Of a DNA stretch of 64,000 nt, positions 46,362-58,946 are shown one piece after another. The DNA lies in NCBI GenBank assembly GCA_964019695.1, contig OZ026524.1, positions 19,833,509 through 19,897,508 of the forward strand, read 5' to 3'. Source of the stretch: Loripinus fragilis (lineage: Eukaryota > Mollusca > Bivalvia > Lucinida > Lucinidae). The notes under the pieces are model-generated. The model was not told where the DNA came from. It did not search any database and was given only the letters and a program-made list of their open reading frames with translations. How positions within the stretch are numbered: position 1 is the stretch's first letter; each line of letters begins with the position of its first letter. Position numbers and translations under genes: made by a program.

Positions 46362-47044
46362 GGCCAAAAAAGAAACGCCGCATATAAAGATAAAAAATAG
46401 TGTGCGTTAAATGAGGTTACAAAACTTCATCTGCTATCTATGTTTCGCTACTATTCCTGACACACATTATTCCCATTGTTTTATCGAGCTCAGTCAACCC
46501 AAACGGGGGCATTGGCTGCCTTTTTATTTTCAGGTATTCACGTGCACATTCATTTCATTTAGCTTTACACATGTAATAACTACTGATATCACTAGTCTAA
46601 TATCAAATTTGCTTGAAAACTTTTTAAAACTTTAAAATTTTAAGTTACACATTGCTAATTTACGATGCCAAAACAGACACGTGTTAAACGCGAAAAGGCG
46701 ATAAGAAGTTACAAGCTAATGTGACGCCGCCGGTGATAGCCCAAAAAATTTCGATGCCATGCAAGGATGATTGAACGTCTTAGGAAACGTTTCTGACAAA
46801 TTGGAACAATGTCAGACCGTGCGCATTTATGACGTCAACGCCTTATGACGCGACGTCAAGAGCGATAAAAACGTAGGTTTAAACTGCTGAATCAATTTCG
46901 TCTGGTAACAATGATAGCCAGGACAACCCCGAAACTCATAATCCAAGAATCAGCGCCCAAGCTGTGACAAATCGTTTGCGAGAGATTGGTGAAATACCAC
47001 CCATATACAATGTATGTTTTATATGCGGCGTTTCTTTTTTGACC
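46362..47044 (+). mobile_element. Decayed Tc1-like transposon with TA target site
   Basis: Inverted ends GGCCAAAAAAGAAACGCCGC and GCGGCGTTTCTTTTTTGACC are each flanked outside by TA, as in Tc1/mariner elements. Plus-strand pieces from 46752 read ARMIERLRKRF, QIGTMSDRA, RLMTRRQER and, after a frameshift, HNPRISAQAVTNRLREIGE. These match the helix-turn-helix region of Tc1-type transposases, where 'NPRISAQTVRNRLRE.G' is typical. At least three in-frame stops and one shift are present and the catalytic DDE part is missing, so the element cannot move itself. Confidence 0.85.
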
Positions 47045-47208
47045 TAGTATATACTATTAAAGCTTCCCATATAGGTAAGTAGAAAGAGTTTGAGATAAAA
47101 ACAAAGATAAAGATTCCCACTGTATTGCTGTACATGCTTCTTAAAATAGATTTTTCACATATACGACATAAGTACAAATTTCTCTTTAGTTGGCGGATAT
47201 CATTTTAG

Positions 47209-47275
47209 GAGACATTACAACTACTATAAAGTTGGAGAGTTCTTAATGTACAAGAGCACAACAAGACCGTTTGAA
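47209..47275 (+). CDS. VWDE: VWDE-like gene exon 10a: vWD domain segment, first alternative
   Basis: 67 bp between ATTTTAG and GAA|GTAAGT. With AG from exon 9 the first G completes Arg420, then RHYNYYKVGEFLMYKSTTRP and FE (residues 421-442). 'YNYYKVGEFLMYKS' is the beta-strand block that follows GDPH in VWDE-type vWD domains. An alternative AG at 47188-47189 would add GGYHF but has the wrong phase for exon 9. A near-identical exon (10b) lies 6.2 kb downstream with the same length and phases, so the two appear to be alternatives. Confidence 0.85.
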
Positions 47276-47349
47276 GTAAGTGGCACAAGCCAAGGTCCCA
47301 CAGAGTTTGCTTGGTCTACCATCATTGTTTTTGTTGTGTTTTAATGTTG

Positions 47350-48185
47350 ATCTAACAAGAGTGCTCACGTTTTATTGAATTTATAAAACAAGTTAAAGAA
47401 AAGAGATAAAATGCGAGCCTCGCCGAGCATTTTATCTCTTTTTCGCAACGAGCTTAATAAATTCAATAATACAGGAGCACGAATGTAAGATTCTATTATC
47501 ACATGACTTTTAAATTATTTAAAATCGCATGATTGGTGTGAAAACGTCAGTAGTTTGCCATCTTCTACGCAACGTTATAATGGACGTCATTACGTTACGC
47601 AGCTAATCTGTAAACCATTAAAGGTATCACACATGTTTTTTTCATGCATTAACATTTGCTGGGTCCCAAAGAAGCTGTTTGAACATGGGGCCGTGAGGTG
47701 GAGTGTTCAAACATCGTCCGAGGGACCCGGCAAGTGTTAATGCAATGAAACAAACATGTGCGATCGTTATTCTTGCATATTTTACCTGATTTCAGCATAA
47801 ACCGCGCTGAATACGTCGCTTAAATATTAGATAGCCCTTTTCTTACACTTGATTTCTCAAAACAAAATGGATTCAGCGTCAAACTTTCGAACGTCATAAC
47901 GTCGCAACAACGTCATATATACGCGTGTAACGTTTTTGCGATCGAAAGCATCGGCAAAATGATCAGTCACGGCCGCAACGCTTTCCATTGTTGTGTCATG
48001 CATGTTTAGGCTTTTTCAAGTAAAAGCCATGTTCAAACAGCACATGAATCTCATGATTTGAACATGGATTTTGCGGCTTCAAACAGCTTCGCGTAACGAA
48101 TTCCCACGTAAGAATAGTGGTTTATCGATTGTATTGCATTTCGTTATATCACTACCAGAGGCGACGTCATGTGATATAATGAAAT
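47350..48185. repeat. Dispersed repeat family E, copy 2, interrupted by foldback sequence
   Basis: Family E sequence (GATAAAATGCGAGCC / GAGCATTTTATCTC, ACAGGAGCACGAATG) runs to about 47620 and resumes near 48118 (GTGGTTTATCGATT, CGTTATATCACT). The interrupting segment has GCTGTTTGAACATGG at one side and TTCAAACAGC / GATTTGAACATGG at the other, suggesting a separate inverted-repeat insertion. Confidence 0.6.
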
Positions 48186-48502
48186 CATTTCTGTGCAAGC
48201 TGTCATCATGATAACACAACAGATACATTTGCTTCGCTTACAACAAAACAACCAGGAGGTATGGCTATGATTGTGTGTCACTGTTTCCTTTGCCTGCGAT
48301 TTTTGCTTCTGCTGGGACGCTCTAGCTTTGAGCTTTTACTTTCAGCATCTGACAATTCCCGCTCGGCTTTATAAAGTCTTCGTCTCTTGGACTGCTAAGA
48401 TTCATCATACGAATCAGGCATCTAAACATACGGTCTGCTTTGCTGCTGCTATCTTCTTTTGGCCCACCTTTAGGCCTGTTGATGGTAAACACTTTCAACG
48501 CT

Positions 48503-48732
48503 TGTTGTGAAATGATTTTGTTTTTGTTTGATTTGATTTTTTACGTCCCATCAACAATCTTTCAGTTATACAGGGACGGGTCTTCCTGGATTGAACCTGT
48601 ACTAAGCTAGGATAATGTGTCTTGCTCAAGGACTACAACGCAGTGATGCCAGTGAGGCTCAAACCCGCGATCCTTCGGTCTCGAGTCAAGCACTCTACCA
48701 CTGAGCCACTGCGCTCCCTGTTGTGAAATGAT
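48503..48732 (-). mobile_element. Full-length tRNA-derived SINE with 14-bp target-site duplication
   Basis: TGTTGTGAAATGAT is duplicated at 48503-48516 and 48719-48732. Between them, on the minus strand, GGGAGCGCAGTGGCTCAGTGG (A-box) leads to a B-box GGGTTTGAGCCTC, a body with TTGAGCAAGACACAT and GGTTCAATCCAGG, and an AAATCAAATCAAACAAAAAC tail. Length is about 202 bp. Same head family as 3949-4100. It lies in the intron between exons 10a and 10b. Confidence 0.92.
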
Positions 48733-49231
48733 GTCAGGATGCCAAGATAACTTTTGTTGAAGCAGTCGCTGATAAAAGTAAGTTGAGGCTAGTCTTTTGA
48801 GCCTATACAAAAGACTAACTGCAACTTATTTGGACCAGTGGCAAAGAATTTTTAGAAGTTGCTGAATGGTCGCAGACAAATTTCCAATCAAGCGCCCAAG
48901 ATTTCAGAGCCAAAGTGTTGATGAAATTAATCGGTGAATGAACGGCAACTTGTCTGCGATCAATCAGCAACTTCTAGAAAACCTTTGCAACCAGTTGCCA
49001 ATCCAAATCATCAGTTGTGGCTAGTCTTTTTTGCATTCTCTAAAGATTGGCCGCGACTGATATTTATCGGAGACCGCTTGGCGACCATGTTGCCACCTTT
49101 GTAAACCCTCCCCTCGAATTCTGCATCCTCTCTGCGATTGTCATTTTTTTAGTCTGCTGTATAAATTATGCCGACTCAAAAATAATTAATTTATTTTTTC
49201 TTTTCAAACTTCTATTTCCTCTTTTGAAAAA

Positions 49232-49289
49232 CAGTGTATATCCAGATCAGCTGGCTTCTTACGAAGCCAGCTGATCAGGATATACACTT
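49232..49289. repeat. Near-perfect hairpin GTATATCC.GATCAGCTGGCTTC
   Basis: Arms of about 26 bp, GATCAGCTGGCTTC-(TTAC)-GAAGCCAGCTGATC plus flanking GTATATCC/GGATATAC. Similar in style to the CAGATC hairpins. Confidence 0.9.
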
Positions 49290-52130
49290 TCATCCACGCG
49301 ATAAATCCTTACTTGTAGCAAACATATATCGTATTGAATACACTAGAATAATCTAACTTTTCTATCGTTTCTTTTTGAGTCAGTATAGCTGTACATTACA
49401 AGAGATTTTTCGTGTTCATTTGAACAAATTTGAAAATGCCGTTACTCATTTATTTCTCAATAAATTTGGTAATAATTGATTTCCATGTGTTAGTCTGATC
49501 TCCAGAAATACGCAGTCATCAAGAAAACAGTTCTTCATTTTTATTTTCTGGTTCACAACAGTGTCTGAAAATGATTAGTCAAATTTTAAGCTTTTAAAAA
49601 TGCTGAATGAAACGAAAGGTACTTAATATTTCTCGAACAATTTCTCTAAAAGATATGAAGGTATTCTCTTGGAACCATTTATATATAGTACATAAATAAT
49701 TAAAGTTTGATCTGTTAGAAAATAAAGCATCTCATTTGGATATTTACTTTTTGGAAGCAACTTGAACATCAAAGGACGTGTAACGGTTTGGCCGTTTATT
49801 GGCCCACGATGGATTTGGCTAAAATTTAAATATATGGTGGTTTGATCTTTGCCCTTTCACATGATTATGTTTTTGAATTAACGACGGCATATGCAGTCAC
49901 ACGAACTAAAGTTTCTCACTAGTGTGTATAAACAGAGGTTTTTTCATGAATGTGGATATTTTTTAAAGCTGCGACAAGCAAGCTGACCTCAAACATAATA
50001 CCAAACATGCGTGTGTTTATACTCGTCATGTCTATGTCGTAATTTGAGCTAACACTACCATCATTAATGAGAAATTATGCTAAAACTTGGCTTAATACTG
50101 TGTTTACGAATACCTTGGTGATATGTTGTTTTTTAATGTAATATATATTGAACATTAAGTGTTTTATCGCCTTATCCAGTTTATCAATAGCTCAAACAAG
50201 CCTATTCCGGTTTATTCATATCAATATAATCAGTAAGACATGTACACAAGCGTGCATGTAACATGTTAAACGCGGCATTACATGCGCAACCTTTTTTTTG
50301 CTGGATTGGTATGAAACATGGATATAAATAGTTATAAAGCTACAGAAATGATAATGGAAACTTTGAACTCTCTTTATTTCTCACAGCCACAATTATTAAA
50401 TAGATACATGTGAGTGTCGTATATATTTGTATGTTCATCTGTCTGTCAGTCCGTCTATATGTCACACTTTTGTGTCTGTGACGTATCTTCCAAACGCCTG
50501 GTTCGTTTATAAGCTTAATTCACAAAACTGTGCACCTTTGTGGATGAACATGCAGAATAAATGAATACTTTAAGGCCATGTCAAAGCAGGCGGTCATAGG
50601 TTACATGTACAGAATGCATATCTGCTCCATATTTTACGCATGTCCCAGCTCAGATATCCAACAGTCGTTATAGCTCTGTGGTCTATGTTACTTACCTATA
50701 ACCTTACTTGTGACTAAGGGGTCGCAGTTCACAATCCCCAAAGAAACATATGTTTTGTGTCATTTTGCAAGACCCTTCATCTTTATTGCGTAATACATGT
50801 TCAACCGAAGAAACGTCATGACTGAAATATGGTTCACTGTATCGTAGAGCAATGACGTAGAGCATTAAAACACTTAGTCATGTTTCAAGCATTTGTGGTG
50901 CAGACATCTATTTCAAGGGTGACAACTTCCCTCAAAGCAGGGATTTCAGAACTGTTTGAACAACCTACATTGTGTTTTGATAAAGGTGAATGAACATCTA
51001 AAATAGAGTATTTCGATCCTTGAATATTAAATGTATGTGTTTGTTGGTACCAGTGACTATTTACCATCTGCAGAAAAGTGGTTGTTGTATATATACTGCA
51101 TTATTTTAGCAAACACTTTACGAGAGCGTTTTCATTGAGGAAACAAACAGTTTAGCACAGATAGTGTGTACATGTAAGCTTGAAAAGCGCATTACACTCA
51201 ATATGAATAAAATGCTTATGGCGTTCGCATTCAGGCCACTGGCTGTTTTTATACATGCTTTCTTACTTAAATAACAATGAATTGAAAAGAACAAAACTAA
51301 ATCAAAGCGTTACATTGGTTTATTTGCGACAATATCTGCGCCACCTATATACATCATATACGTACATGAGAAGTTACGAACTTCAAAAAATATAGATAGG
51401 TGTTAGCTTTGAGGATCAGTTACAATTTATGTTGAGAGTGTGCATTTGTATACATCACAGCAGCTCCTTTTTGTTCAAATAACCTAACGTTAATAATATT
51501 ACGAATAACCTGACACAGTTCTATCAAAATTTTGGAATCATATCAAATGATTCCAATATCTTGGCTGTGAAGTAGCTTTTTGCTCTACCTTATGAACCGC
51601 TAGATTAATTTTATCGAAACTTGCACAGATACTTATCTGGGACAGCCAAAACGAATTATAATATTTTGGTGACCTCAACCTTATTTACAAGGTCATCAGG
51701 GACATATATTAAAATAGTGGCTTGTCTGTACTCTATCTTCCTAACCAATGACCAGATTTTGACCAAACTGACACAGATAATTCATTGGGAAGACCTTAAT
51801 GAATGACAAGAATTCGGTAGTATTGACCTTAATTCCAAGATCACCAGCGTCACATAACTTCTTTAAGTGGGCACCTAATGTTATATACTTTCCATTCCTA
51901 ACTACTCTAGTATGGCCATATTAAACAGTGTCTGACCTGTAAGTTGAGAATACCAATAATTGATTATTTTTTCCTCATGCTCCAAAGAATTATCCACATA
52001 ATTTGCCATTTTTGACAATCTTATTTCAAAGCAATGGGCCATGCCAAATAAAAGTGGCGGTGAGCTGTCTTTTTAAAAGCAGATTGCACCAAAGAACTGT
52101 CTCCAGAAATCTATGTATCAGTTAAAGAAG
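49290..52130. other. Intron 10 sequence, little recognised
   Basis: AT-rich intron. A tRNA-like tract at 50665-50745 has an A-box TATAGCTCTGTGG and a B-box-like GCAGTTCACAATCCC and is probably a SINE fragment. No exon-like segment was found. Confidence 0.45.
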
Positions 52131-52139
52131 GGGCACATC

Positions 52140-52171
52140 AAACTCTCTCCTTGCACCTTCTCTCTCCTTGC

Positions 52172-52210
<39 letters not shown>
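52140..52210. repeat. (CT)n microsatellite with CTCTCCTTGCAC direct repeat
   Basis: CTCTCTCCTTGCACC is repeated twice, then about 16 CT dinucleotides. Confidence 0.9.
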
Positions 52211-52213
<3 letters not shown>

Positions 52214-53430
52214 AAGACTCGCATTTACTGAAATGTTGTTGCATTTGCTTTTCAAACGCAATATATCCGAAGACTGTTTGTAAGAAATAATATTGATACG
52301 AGCTTGCTAATATGTACATTGTATTCCATTTTTGGACGGGAATCTTACGTCTCTCCAGTAATTTTAGTACTCTTAGTGCTTTGATAAGTATGAATTGAAT
52401 AGTACATTTCAGGATAAAATTTGCAGAAAAAGTTTTTTTACGGTATTTGCCGCATGCGGAACCGACTCAGAGTTACCATTTTATGGTGTTATATTATATG
52501 CACAATAAAATGAGAAATATTTTTATCCGGTTCCGCATGTGGACATGTATGTAATTGAGTCACGAAGTACACGAGGGTGTTTGGTTTTACCATAGACTTA
52601 GCGTTAAGTGTGGTTGATAGGGCATGCATTTAACCCCAAAATTTATCATAAAAATACATTTTAATGAAGAAAATAAATTGTGGACATTAAACTAGATACT
52701 CTTAGGTATCATTTGGTAATATTTTGGAGGGATTTCTTTACAATCGAATTTTTACTGTATAAGTGGGCCATTTGTAATACAAAACCGTTACACGTCATTT
52801 TAGGGTTTACAGTTTCCTTTGCAACACGAAATTTTATGAAAAATACTCAAATGCAATATTTGGTATCAGTTTTATCGGCAATAGATAATTAAAATATCTA
52901 AGAAATTGAGTCGGCTGTAAAGTTTCGAAAATTTGTTTTTCAAAATTCTTCCAAGACACATTTTATATATAAGATACCCATTTGGGCACTTGTAGGGAAG
53001 AACTTATCAAATGTAGTTTCCAAGCGAAAACAGGCACACATAGGCTGTTAGTTATTTGAATAATAGACAGAATGTCTCTCTAAACTAAAATAAAATCTCA
53101 AACTTAAATACGTATTTCTTAGAAGATACACGCGTTTTAGCTCTTAAAATCAGTGAAAGGGGTAGGGGATTTATCTAGGGCCCCTGTGTTATTGCTATGC
53201 TTTAAATTGCCATCTTTTTTATTTGACAATAACAGGGACATGCACGTTATGCACGAACAAGCAATTTTTTTGTTTTATTTATATGCAACCGCAAAAAGTG
53301 AAATTCAAATCTGTTCAAATAAACATGAAACAGGTCTCGTATATATTGTAGTCCAATTGCTGGCATAATGCCAGTAGCTTACAGAACTCCTCAAATCCAC
53401 GTTTTTTTCTGACATAAGTCATATACATGC
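52210..53430. other. Intron sequence upstream of exon 10b
   Basis: AT-rich. Open frames at 52680-52892 and 53153-53368 have no recognised motif or splice signal in phase. Confidence 0.5.
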
Positions 53431-53441
53431 AATTATTTTAG

Positions 53442-53508
53442 GCTATACTACAATTACTATAAAGTTGGAGAGTTTGTTATGTACAAGAGTACTAAAAGGC
53501 CTTTCGAG
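53442..53508 (+). CDS. VWDE: VWDE-like gene exon 10b: vWD domain segment, second alternative
   Basis: 67 bp between ATTTTAG and GAG|GTAAGT, encoding LYYNYYKVGEFVMYKSTKRP and FE after the split Arg codon. It differs from exon 10a at residues 1, 2, 12 and 18 (Arg/Leu, His/Tyr, Leu/Val, Thr/Lys) and has eight silent codon changes, so both copies appear to be maintained as protein. Introns around the two do not align except for a few bases at the donor. A donor-like echo (TGAG|GTAAGTGGCATAAAA) at about 53624 may be a relic of further duplication. Confidence 0.85.
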
Positions 53509-53659
53509 GTAAGTGACATAAAACAGTCATAATTACACTAAGACATAATAGAAAATCAGTATTGATTCTGCTGTTTGAGTTAAAACATGATTAAGTATAT
53601 TTATATAAGATATGGCCCTAAAATGTCTGAGGTAAGTGGCATAAAAACATTACAAACTA

Positions 53660-54452
53660 CTGTCCTGCCAGCTAATAGTGACAGTGATACAAAGTTATCC
53701 GGGACTTGTTATCAATAGGTCACTTGTGTATTTATCTGATCCACAGGATAGGATTAATACATCAGTGATCTATCCATTTGCGTAAGCTCAAGTGGAGTGT
53801 TCAAGTTAATGTTTACTTAACAATTATAAACAAAATATACTAGCCAAAAGTTCTAACCCGCCACCTGCATTTCATTAATTTTCTTCAAAATGTAAAATGA
53901 CATGACTACATTTTTCGCACCTCGAAATAGCCACACGTGTCATGTACAGTAGACAGTAAAGATATTGACAACATGTTCAACAGTACATGCAGGATGCCCA
54001 TTTGAATAGTGGTACCCCCATTTTTAAAATTCGCATTTTGGCTCAATTAGTAAGACATGATTTTTTGAAATATCCCACTTTCACGCGCTAAACGTTTTCA
54101 TTTCAAAAGCCAAACTCATATTGAACACGATCGTGCTGAAATGAACACTTCATCTGCATGAGACTCGTTGTTATTGGCCAAAGTGTTGAAAATTACCCCA
54201 CCATCCAATACAAAATCGTGTGAATTTTAAAACTGTGGGTATGTGTATTCGGAAAAGCCTCCCAGATACAATTTTAAGAATTTTGCTAAGCCGTTTTCTG
54301 GTACCATTTACTAATTGGCTGGCCTATTCGGAAATGAAAATGGAATCAATATTGTGCATAAAACTTTTTAGAAAATCGATAAAAACACACGTGGTCGGTT
54401 AAAACTTTTGACAAGTATATTACCTCACATTCACTTTTGGTTGGCACGACAG
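53660..54452. mobile_element. TA-type MITE, family A, enlarged copy
   Basis: CTGTCCTGCCAGCTAATAGT at the left and TTTTGGTTGGCACGACAG at the right, each abutting TA. The left family sequence runs to about 53845 (TAACAATTATAAACAAAATA). The following 580 bp are not family sequence and probably represent another insertion. Confidence 0.7.
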
Positions 54453-54670
54453 TACTTTCAATATAACAGTTAATCAGTTGTGATTCTGTTGTATAAATTC
54501 AAATATGATTAAGTTAAGTTTTACATAACCTGGTCTTTGAAAAACTTAATTCTGTTAAAGAAAAAACACTATTTTCACTTTCTTTTAAGTACAATGTTAA
54601 CAAACACGCATCAATCATAGAAATGTATTTTGACCGCAAGCCAGTCTGGTACATAATACGCATGAATTAT

Positions 54671-55170
54671 CTTAGAAATGAAATTTAATCACAGTTTATA
54701 GGCTTGGCAAAATTATAAACATACACAGTAATCTTAGAAATGATATTTAATCACACTTCATTGGCTTGGCAAATTCATAAACACACACAGTAACCTTAGA
54801 AATGTCATTTAATCACAGTTCATTGGCTTCGCAAAATTCATAAACACACACAGCAAACTTAGAAATGACATTTAATCACAGTTCATTGGCTTGGCGAATT
54901 CATAAACACACACAGCAATCTAATGACATTTAATCACAGTTCATAGGCTTGGCAAATTCATAAAGACACACAGAAATCTTAGAAATGACATTTAATTACA
55001 GTGCATTGGCTTGGCAAAGTCATAAACACACACAGTAACCTTAGAAATGACATATAATCACAGTTCATTGGCTTGGCAAATTCATAAACATACACGGTAA
55101 TCTTAGAAATGACATTTAATCACAGTCCATTGGCTTGGCAAATTCATAAACACACACAGTAATCTAAGAA
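54671..55170 (+). repeat. Tandem satellite, 62-bp unit, about 8 copies
   Basis: Units begin CTTAGAAATGACATTTAATC, contain TTCATTGGCTTGGCAAATTC and end CATAAACACACACAGTAAT. Starts at about 54671, 54733, 54795, 54858, 54919, 54978, 55040, 55102 and 55163 (spacing 59-63). Diverged single units continue to about 55365. Located in intron 10. Confidence 0.95.
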
Positions 55171-55369
55171 ATGATTGTTTAACATAAACTGACAAGTGTA
55201 CTTTGCATATTTAAAAGCACATATCAATCTAAGAAATGACATTTTAACCACCAGTCAGTCTGATTTATTCATAATCATTAAAAAATCACTAAGTAATCTT
55301 AAAAAATCATTTCAACTACGTCCACCCGTTGAATTTCTAAAGTAAGTGGTTATCTTAGAAATGTCGCTT

Positions 55370-57940
55370 TAACATACCTGGTCCCAGGTTATATAACTTT
55401 TTCATGCTCAATTTAACATTTATTAGCAGGATGAATAAAACATCTAAGAGTTTGAAAGACAGAAAATTCTTTATTTTTCAGCATTTTAGTTTTAATGAGC
55501 AGTTGAAATTTCATGCTCAGTTCATTTGAGTATGAAAAAGATTTCACAACCTCTAGACCTGGTAAATTAATTCGCAGTATTTAATAACTGTTTCTATCAT
55601 TGAGCCCTTAAAGCACTTATTATGACCACAACAGATGACTAATAATCAAATCCAATCTGGTGATATAGCTGTTATGTTGATATAACTACCATGCAACTAC
55701 CATAGTTCATGAAACCAAATTTGGTGATATAGCTGTCATGTAAATATAAACAATTTGCCATATAGTGACAGGTATTTTAATACTGTTTGGCAGTTTGAGA
55801 TGTCTAAGGAGGCAAAGCCATGGACATGATACTTGTTTAGTGAATATTTCAAAATAAGTGTCCTTAATTCAGTAACATACGAGGGACGTGTTTCATGTTC
55901 GTAGAAAGGTATATTTTATGAAAACGGCGAAAGTAAATGCATACATCATGCATATATTTGGAAAGATTGGGCTTTTATCTATACATGCAACCTAAAATTA
56001 TTTCAAAATATATTACTTTAATGACTTCTAAGAGGCAGAGACATACCTATATATCGCACACTGGAAATATGGTAGAAATATGACATTTATGGACTTAGTC
56101 TCTGACTGAACGTTAGAAACAGTTGCATGAAAATGGGTCCATAGCCATACACAGCTTCTGAAAATATGGCTGCAGATCAAGGACACCTAGTGCTACAATA
56201 TTATATAAACATTAAAGAAAATGCACAGCAATTATAGGATACGGAAGATTTGTTTTGAACCTCAGCAAATTTAACAGTATGCATATAAACGTTTATGGTA
56301 AAAAGTTGACACAAGTGGAAGTTGGATACGGGCTTTTGAATGTGGCTTAATATGTTAGCTGTAAAGTAGTATTAAAATTTTTCTTGTTTATATGGTAGAT
56401 GGAAGTGTTATGGTAACTTTCATTTCAAAACAAGGTTAACACTTTTGTTTTATTAGAAATGAACTGCAAAATAAATAGCCTAGGGGGTGCTAAAATCCCA
56501 TATTTTGTATATAAATGACGTCATGGAGCGTTGCTATATTTAGAAAATACATTAAAACTGTTTTTTATGCATTTTAACAGGTTTTGAGTTAACTGCAATA
56601 AGAAAATTATGCAGATCCGATTGTTATTGTGTTTTCTACGCGGGGTTGATTTACCCCACCCACTTTTTATAGCATGGGGGTATGCCAGTTCCGGAAGTTG
56701 CCAGTTATTCGCTTAAACCGATACATCAATATAACTGCTGACGAATGATTGAGTATATTATGTGCTATGCAAAACCAGAAGAAATTTTAAAATGTGTTCC
56801 GAGTCGTAATTTTAACAGATATAATAACTAGAACTTGACTGTGATTATTTTGGTATATTAATGGGTGTTTTAAAATTGTTATAGAAGAGCAGACAACATG
56901 CTTATAGTTTTGCTGCACTTGTCTACGATCAGCGTTTGAATAATTGATTTTGATGGTGCAAAGAAAAAATCGGCTTGAAAAATTCGTATTTCACCATAGC
57001 GAATGGAACTTAACAGCGTCTAATGTCCTAATGGTTGCGCCGTTAAAATGACAAGACTTTCGGCCAGTGTCCTTTTTACGCCCTATTCAAAGCTATATAT
57101 CTTGACCGAACCAAGCGCTGATGATGTAAAATTTATATCAAGTGATAGACAGGAGCTAGACCATTCAAAATATATATAGTTATGGTACCGTAAATTCTAT
57201 ATTTGTAGAGATACAGCCCGATTCTACGAACATAAAAAATGACCCTCGTATGTAGAGGCAATTCCAATGTGCACCTACAACATATGTCCATTCAATAAAT
57301 GTGTGTTTTCACCATGAAACAGTTTTATCACAAACTTCTCAACCACTTTTTATGTTTCAGTGTAATGAGCATGTAGAAATTCATAAGTTTTTGTGTAGTT
57401 TGGCATGTACCTGGATGACAATTATAATAGATAGTCAATTTTATTTTATTGACAGCTTATCTTTAGAGGTTTCATTGCAATGAAATTCTAACTTGGCGGT
57501 TGCCTGGTTGTAACAATTCACCAAATAGTGGCATCTATTTTCATACTGATCAACAGCTTGTGATGTTCTAAAGAGGCAAATACTTTATATTATATAATTG
57601 ATAAGTGTAATTTTCAAATGGGTTTCCTTATTATATTAGCAACAGATGTTCTATAAAACATTTAAGTTGCCTCATAGAGGCAATTTAAATGTGTCCTCAA
57701 AATATATTATGCAGTTTAATGAAAGAAATCTTTCGCCATGAGTTTTCTTTCACTAACTTCCTAACTACATGTACTTAAATTGTTTCAGTGATACTAAAAT
57801 GTAGAAATGAACAAGTTTTCATGTCAGTTTGTACACACCTGGATGAAATATATATATTTCCAATTTTATGTTATTGACAGCTTATATTGTGAGTATCCAC
57901 TTGCATGAAATGCCTAATTGGTACTTGCGCATTTGTAAAG
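55370..57940. other. Intron 10 sequence, nothing recognised
   Basis: AT-rich. Two loosely similar segments around 57300-57480 and 57700-57900 (both with CACCATGA/CGCCATGA, GTAGAAAT, ATTGACAGCTTAT) suggest an old duplication. No gene is recognised. Confidence 0.5.
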
Positions 57941-57947
57941 CACTAAA

Positions 57948-58051
57948 TAATAGTTATGCCTGTGCCATGGCTTGTTTGCCTGTACGTGGAGATAATCCAC
58001 GGGCTTTATTGGATTATCTTACCCACAGGTGGACAATCATGGTATAACTAT
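57948..58051. repeat. Foldback hairpin
   Basis: TAGTTATGCC...CCATGG...GATAATCCA and TGGATTATCTT...CCATGG-like...GTATAACTA pair over about 100 bp with short gaps. Confidence 0.75.
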
Positions 58052-58201
58052 TTTATATCACCTACATTAGTTTGGATCTTGCAAATATTGAGATATTCTT
58101 TGCCAAAGTTAGTAAGGATGGTACAATAAAGACCATATCAGTTGGCATAATATGTAAAACAAATTCTTTATTTTTGTCAAATCAAGAGATGCAAAATTGG
58201 T

Positions 58202-58946
58202 TACTGTATAGGCGGCCCCTCACGAATGCGTAATTTGGACTGGTCAACCTCAGACATAGGTAAAAGCTGAAAGTGAGGCGTGGTTTTATTCAAAAGTAAC
58301 TGTTTCATCTTGCGCCATTACATCAGTATAGACGCGAACACATTATTTAGTCCTTAAAACGCCAGCAAATTAACTGCATCTGAAAATGTCTATTTAACAT
58401 AAGCATAGAGGCGAAGATTGTGGACCCAGATCAGACTGCTCTTATAGGAGCAGTCTGATCTAGGTCCACACTGTTTGTCTATGAGGCTTCAAATATTTTA
58501 GTTGACGAAAAAAACATACATTTTGTGAATATGCGCTTTAAGGATTAATAAATGTGTTTTCAGTGTGTATACGGATAGAATTTTCATGAAATGCACGCAC
58601 GTTTGCGAGGCCCAAAAAGATTGTAAACTCTTTGCCAAATTATAAATATAACCTGATTTCCCTTCCTTATAGTACTTTCAAAGATAGATGAGAATCGATG
58701 TAAACAAACACTGACAAGTTTACCTTGATTTGGGGCGTGCAGGTAACCTCAGTTTACAGTTATATTGAACCTACCACAGATTATTGCATATGCGCGTAGC
58801 AGTGAAAAGTCATGCTTTACCTGTTTATAAGAAAAATAGAATAGCCTCATTACTATGCATCTTTGAAATTACAATAGCAGATGAAATAGCCGAACCACGC
58901 CCAGATATGAATATTAAAGTTGCCGCCTTTACGGTAAACGAAAAGT
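58202..58946. mobile_element. MITE family C, copy 2
   Basis: Follows copy 1 (13528-14093) from TACTGTATAGGCGGC to GTTGCCGCCTTTACGGTAAA, including the hairpin CAGATCAGACTGCTCTTATAG. An extra 180 bp at about 58670-58860 is absent from copy 1 and is a likely insertion. It abuts the next transposon directly. Confidence 0.8.

Noticed and set aside
47190..47275. Longer version of exon 10a using the AG at 47188-47189
   Set aside because: It would add GGYHF but requires exon 9 to end on phase 1; the visible exon 9 donor gives phase 2.
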